Positions 63,904 to 64,000 of a DNA stretch of 64,000 nucleotides are shown here, piece by piece. The notes below the pieces were generated by a model, which did no database searches, was not told the DNA's origin, and saw nothing but the letters and a program-made list of their open reading frames with translations. The stretch is taken from positions 248,001 through 312,000 of the forward strand of contig NZ_AZQN01000004.1 of the NCBI RefSeq assembly GCF_000566685.1. Reading direction: 5' to 3'. This DNA comes from Dyadobacter tibetensis Y620-1. GTDB lineage: Bacteria; Bacteroidota; Bacteroidia; Cytophagales; Spirosomataceae. The translations under genes and the position numbers were made by a program. Numbering within the stretch: the stretch's first letter is position 1; every line of letters begins with the position of its first letter.

Positions 63904-64000
63904 CTAGCTCACAAGAATTGGCATGATCAGCAACCAGGATAGAAACCAATTTTTGCGCATAAGCTTCAATGCTTCGTAAATAAGGTTGACTGCTGAATGG
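63904..64000 (-). CDS. ECF RNA polymerase sigma factor, C-terminal end (partial)
   Basis: The minus-strand frame from the right edge to TAG at 63904 encodes HSAVNLIYEALKLMRKN and a hydrophobic tail. This fits the last recognition-helix and tail part of Bacteroidota ECF sigma factors that precede FecR genes. Only 31 residues are visible, so the call leans on its position. Another frame also stays open here, which lowers certainty. Confidence 0.6.
   Translation of the reverse strand, partial: HSAVNLIYEALKLMRKNWFLSWLLIMPILVS

Noticed and set aside
63845..64000. Second open frame at the right edge, ending 2 bp before the FecR start
   Set aside because: Its translation is not like a sigma factor; the overlapping frame to 63904 fits the expected gene better.

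Overview
The window looks like a chromosomal segment of a free-living Bacteroidota bacterium, most likely a Cytophagales member (the order is an inference). The supporting signs are two SusC/SusD outer-membrane uptake pairs, a FecR/ECF-sigma trans-envelope switch, three secreted proteins ending in type IX secretion (T9SS) sorting domains, Bat-type VWA/TPR genes, a Reg_prop sensor kinase with a LytTR regulator, and Bacteroidota-type promoters (TTTG, about 21 nt, TAnnTTTG). An ice-binding (DUF3494) protein hints at a cold or freezing habitat. No prophage, integrase, IS element, CRISPR array or rRNA is visible.

Layout, left to right. 1-4.9 kb: a minus-strand susC-susD pair (susD runs off the left edge) with a 32-bp perfect palindrome upstream. 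5.3-8.2 kb: a DUF5996 protein, then a metallophosphoesterase lipoprotein with an outer-membrane-type partner. 8.2-13.4 kb: an accessory, decaying stretch with a thioredoxin-reductase-like pseudogene broken inside an 18-bp inverted repeat, a HELGH putative metalloprotease, the ice-binding protein and an esterase pseudogene with two lesions. 14.1-17.0 kb: a large T9SS beta-propeller protein. 17.8-19.1 kb: a Crp/Fnr regulator and an azoreductase. 19.4-23.1 kb: tRNA-Ser(GGA) and a minus-strand asparaginase, TatD, glycosyltransferase and polysaccharide deacetylase set. 23.3-29.4 kb: gltB-gltD. 30.1-33.2 kb: a VWA, TPR, purC, STAS operon. 33.35-33.70 kb: tRNA-Ser(GCT), tRNA-Pro(TGG) and tRNA-Arg(TCT). 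33.9-43.0 kb: a methyltransferase, an AlaDH/PNT-family dehydrogenase, a Reg_prop kinase with LytTR regulator, and a peroxiredoxin with a FAD oxidoreductase and a small protein. 43.2-46.2 kb: a T9SS repeat solenoid. 46.3-50.6 kb: polyol dehydrogenase and NCS1-like permease divergent from a Nudix-family regulator. 50.7-56 kb: HxlR, a YhdH-type reductase, LysR and a multi-PAS kinase. 56.2-64 kb: ECF sigma (partial), FecR, SusC, SusD and a sulfatase, probably a small sulfated-glycan utilization locus.

The two SusCD pairs appear to be controlled differently. The right-hand SusC carries an N-terminal STN signalling domain and sits behind FecR/sigma. The left-hand SusC lacks STN and instead has a large LacI-type palindrome 129 bp upstream. 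The Nudix regulator and its divergent permease/dehydrogenase operon form the clearest undescribed regulatory circuit: two copies of AACGTA-N5-TACGTT flank the intergenic region, and one covers the predicted transcription start of the permease.

The most informative evolutionary signals are the two pseudogenes. Each carries a readable mutational footprint: concerted changes that complete a perfect inverted repeat, and a deletion whose junction retains GGGGAGGG followed by loss of one T in a homopolymer.
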